64,000 bases of DNA from positions 2,050,664 to 2,114,663 of the forward strand of contig NC_051088.1 of the NCBI RefSeq assembly GCF_901709675.1. The letters run 5' to 3'. The position numbers were made by a program, and so were the translations under genes. Origin of the DNA: Syngnathus acus (lineage: Eukaryota; Chordata; Actinopteri; Syngnathiformes; Syngnathidae). Positions 59,789 to 62,402 of the stretch are shown here, in pieces (the first letter of the stretch is position 1; each line of letters starts with the position of its first letter). A model generated the notes under the pieces. That model did no database searches. It had not been told where the DNA came from and saw only the letters and a program-made list of their open reading frames with translations.

Positions 59789-62362
59789 CGTGCATGCGTA
59801 CGTGTGCGAGCGAGCGTAGAAAGTGTTGGAGTGCTTCCACAGAAATCCAAACAAGGATGCCAACGACGATGTGGCCGAGCGAGTGTTTGTGGCTTCGCAG
59901 AGGAGGATAGAGGTGAAATATCATCTGGAGGAGCACCGCTTCGTCCCGTGCATGAGGACCTTCACCAAGCCGCGAGACTCAAGTGACCATCAACACAAGG
60001 CTGAGGACTTCAGGGCTAACATGGTTTCTGGCTTTCATGTATGCATACCCTTTCTTGTGTGTTTGTCAGTGGACAAGTGCAGCACAGTGACATTGTTTTT
60101 GTTCATTTAGGTAGATCCTGCCAAGAAGCCGCTCCACACTCTGGCTCTGTATGACCTTCTCTCAGACCTTGTCAAAGCTGAGAAGGACGTAGCGCTCCAA
60201 ATTATGAGTTCTAAGAAAGAGGTGAGAGCACTTAATTCTACTTCATGGTTTTCATTTGATGGTGGTATGTGTCCGTCCTTTATCTGCTGAAAATACGTTT
60301 GAGTGACATTGTGAGTGACGTTGCTTTATGTTTGATATTTTGTGATGTTACTTTGTGAAAGTTCGAACGGTTTCAGAATGCCTCCTACGGCATTAGAGAT
60401 CTGGGCAATCAGCCAACCAGATTGTGTTGTTTTGGCCGTAATGGTGAACTTCAGACTTCTTGAAAACACCTTTTTTGCATTTTGACCATTTGCATACCCA
60501 TTTTTTGTTCATATGGCATGATTGTTCTTCCTTGTTTTTATTTTTTTAATTAGTTTGTGTTTCTATTTGTTGTTGTTTTGAGGTGTTGAATTACCTTTTG
60601 TCTATTTATTTTAAATGCATGTTTATTGCTTCTTCCATGTTGGCTGACAGCGAAGTAAGAGATTTTTTGCACTTTATTGGAAAAAACTGCCTGAAGAAAG
60701 CAAACAGGGGGACGTTTTATATAGAAAACAAGATGATCTCTGTGGCACCATCAGACTGATCTAGAAAAAAAAGATACTAAAGTAATACAAACTAAACTAA
60801 AACAAATCATTTTTTGGGGAAAAAAAGATGATCTTCACAATGTTAGGGGTTTTTAAAGCTCCCATATGCCTCTGTTCCACCTCCAGAATAAACTTTTTGA
60901 GAATCATACAGTCTTATTTGATAGCATCCAGTCAGACTGTTCTGATATCATACAGGATGCTAACTGCCTCAGGGGGGGGTATTTTGCCTGGTATCTGGGC
61001 ACTGTGATGATATGCAGTAATGTAGCTAATGTGTGCACAGGTTCAAGACATTGTGGTCTGCCGGGAGCAGGAGGAGACAGACATTCTTCTTCATTTCTCA
61101 CCGTGGACCACGACTGGCGCTGCCAAGGCCCGCAATCTCAGAGAGGAAATGGTTTGTTTTAGTGTTGTGCATGGCATTCCACACATACAAATGGCATATT
61201 GGAGGCCCAATAATCGCTTATTTAATGACTGACTTGCTTTCATTTAGTTTATTTACCTCACGGGGTGAAGAAAATATTATTTTATAGCAATATCAATATA
61301 ATTCAATATCAATCAAAGTGGTGAAATAGCTTGAGAACATTTATTGTGTCTCATGTCTGAGAAGTGTTGCAAAACACCTTCAATTTGCGGCAGCTGTATG
61401 GTGTAGTGGTGCCTGGTATATACAGTAAAGTCTGGTTGTGTTTTAGACAATAATGAGTGAAAATACTTGGTTTCGATCCATTGAAGTTGACTCGTTTTGT
61501 TGAAATTGACCACTGTAATGCTTCATTGCAGAAGCCTCTTGAGCCATCAAGGTAAGGCTGCATGCAGATAAAGATCTGCCTAATCAACGGTGTTAGTCAA
61601 CTCAGCTTTTTCTTATATTCAATGCATCACTCCTGGTTAAAAAGGAGTTCAAGAAGATGACGCTTGCTCTCTTGACAAATTGAGTTTTTGAGCCTACATG
61701 ACCATCATTACACCAACAAAACCTTGCACCAGATGACTGCTTCAGAAACTCCAAGAAAACATCCATTGGGCAAGAATGGAAATCAAACCAAGCAAATCAC
61801 GCAGCATCTCCATCATTGAAGGCCACTTAAAAGGTGAACCAATTCCAACAGTCCTTGAGAAGCCCATCAAAAGCCTTGGTCGGTGTTATAATGCAGTTCT
61901 CAAAGACACGCAGCAGCTTCAGCTACTCGAGCAGGATTTGACTAACGGCCTTAAGCAAATTAACAACACTGCACTGCCAGGGAAGCTGAAGTTGTTGTTA
62001 CCAGTATGGGCTGCGGTTAGGCTGGACATGTCCCTAGCTGAATCCCGGGACCCACGGTTAAGAGGTGCCGCTCCTGCCCTAGCAACTGGGAGGAAGTGGA
62101 CACCTGCCACAGCAGTGACATGGGCCAGATTCACCATTCTGCACCCAAGGAAGAGAAGGATTTGGGCTCGGAGCCATGACACCTCTCTGGCAGAAGGCTT
62201 CTACAACTGAGCGTCGCACCTTGGTGGTGGAGGAGGTGCGGCGACACGAAGAAGTAGCTAGAAACGCCAAAGTTGTGTCACAACCCAAACAGGGCCGCTG
62301 GATGAGGTGGGAGGGGATCGAAATAAAAATGTTGTAGAACTTAATTTACGTTATATATATAC

Positions 62363-62402
<40 letters not shown>

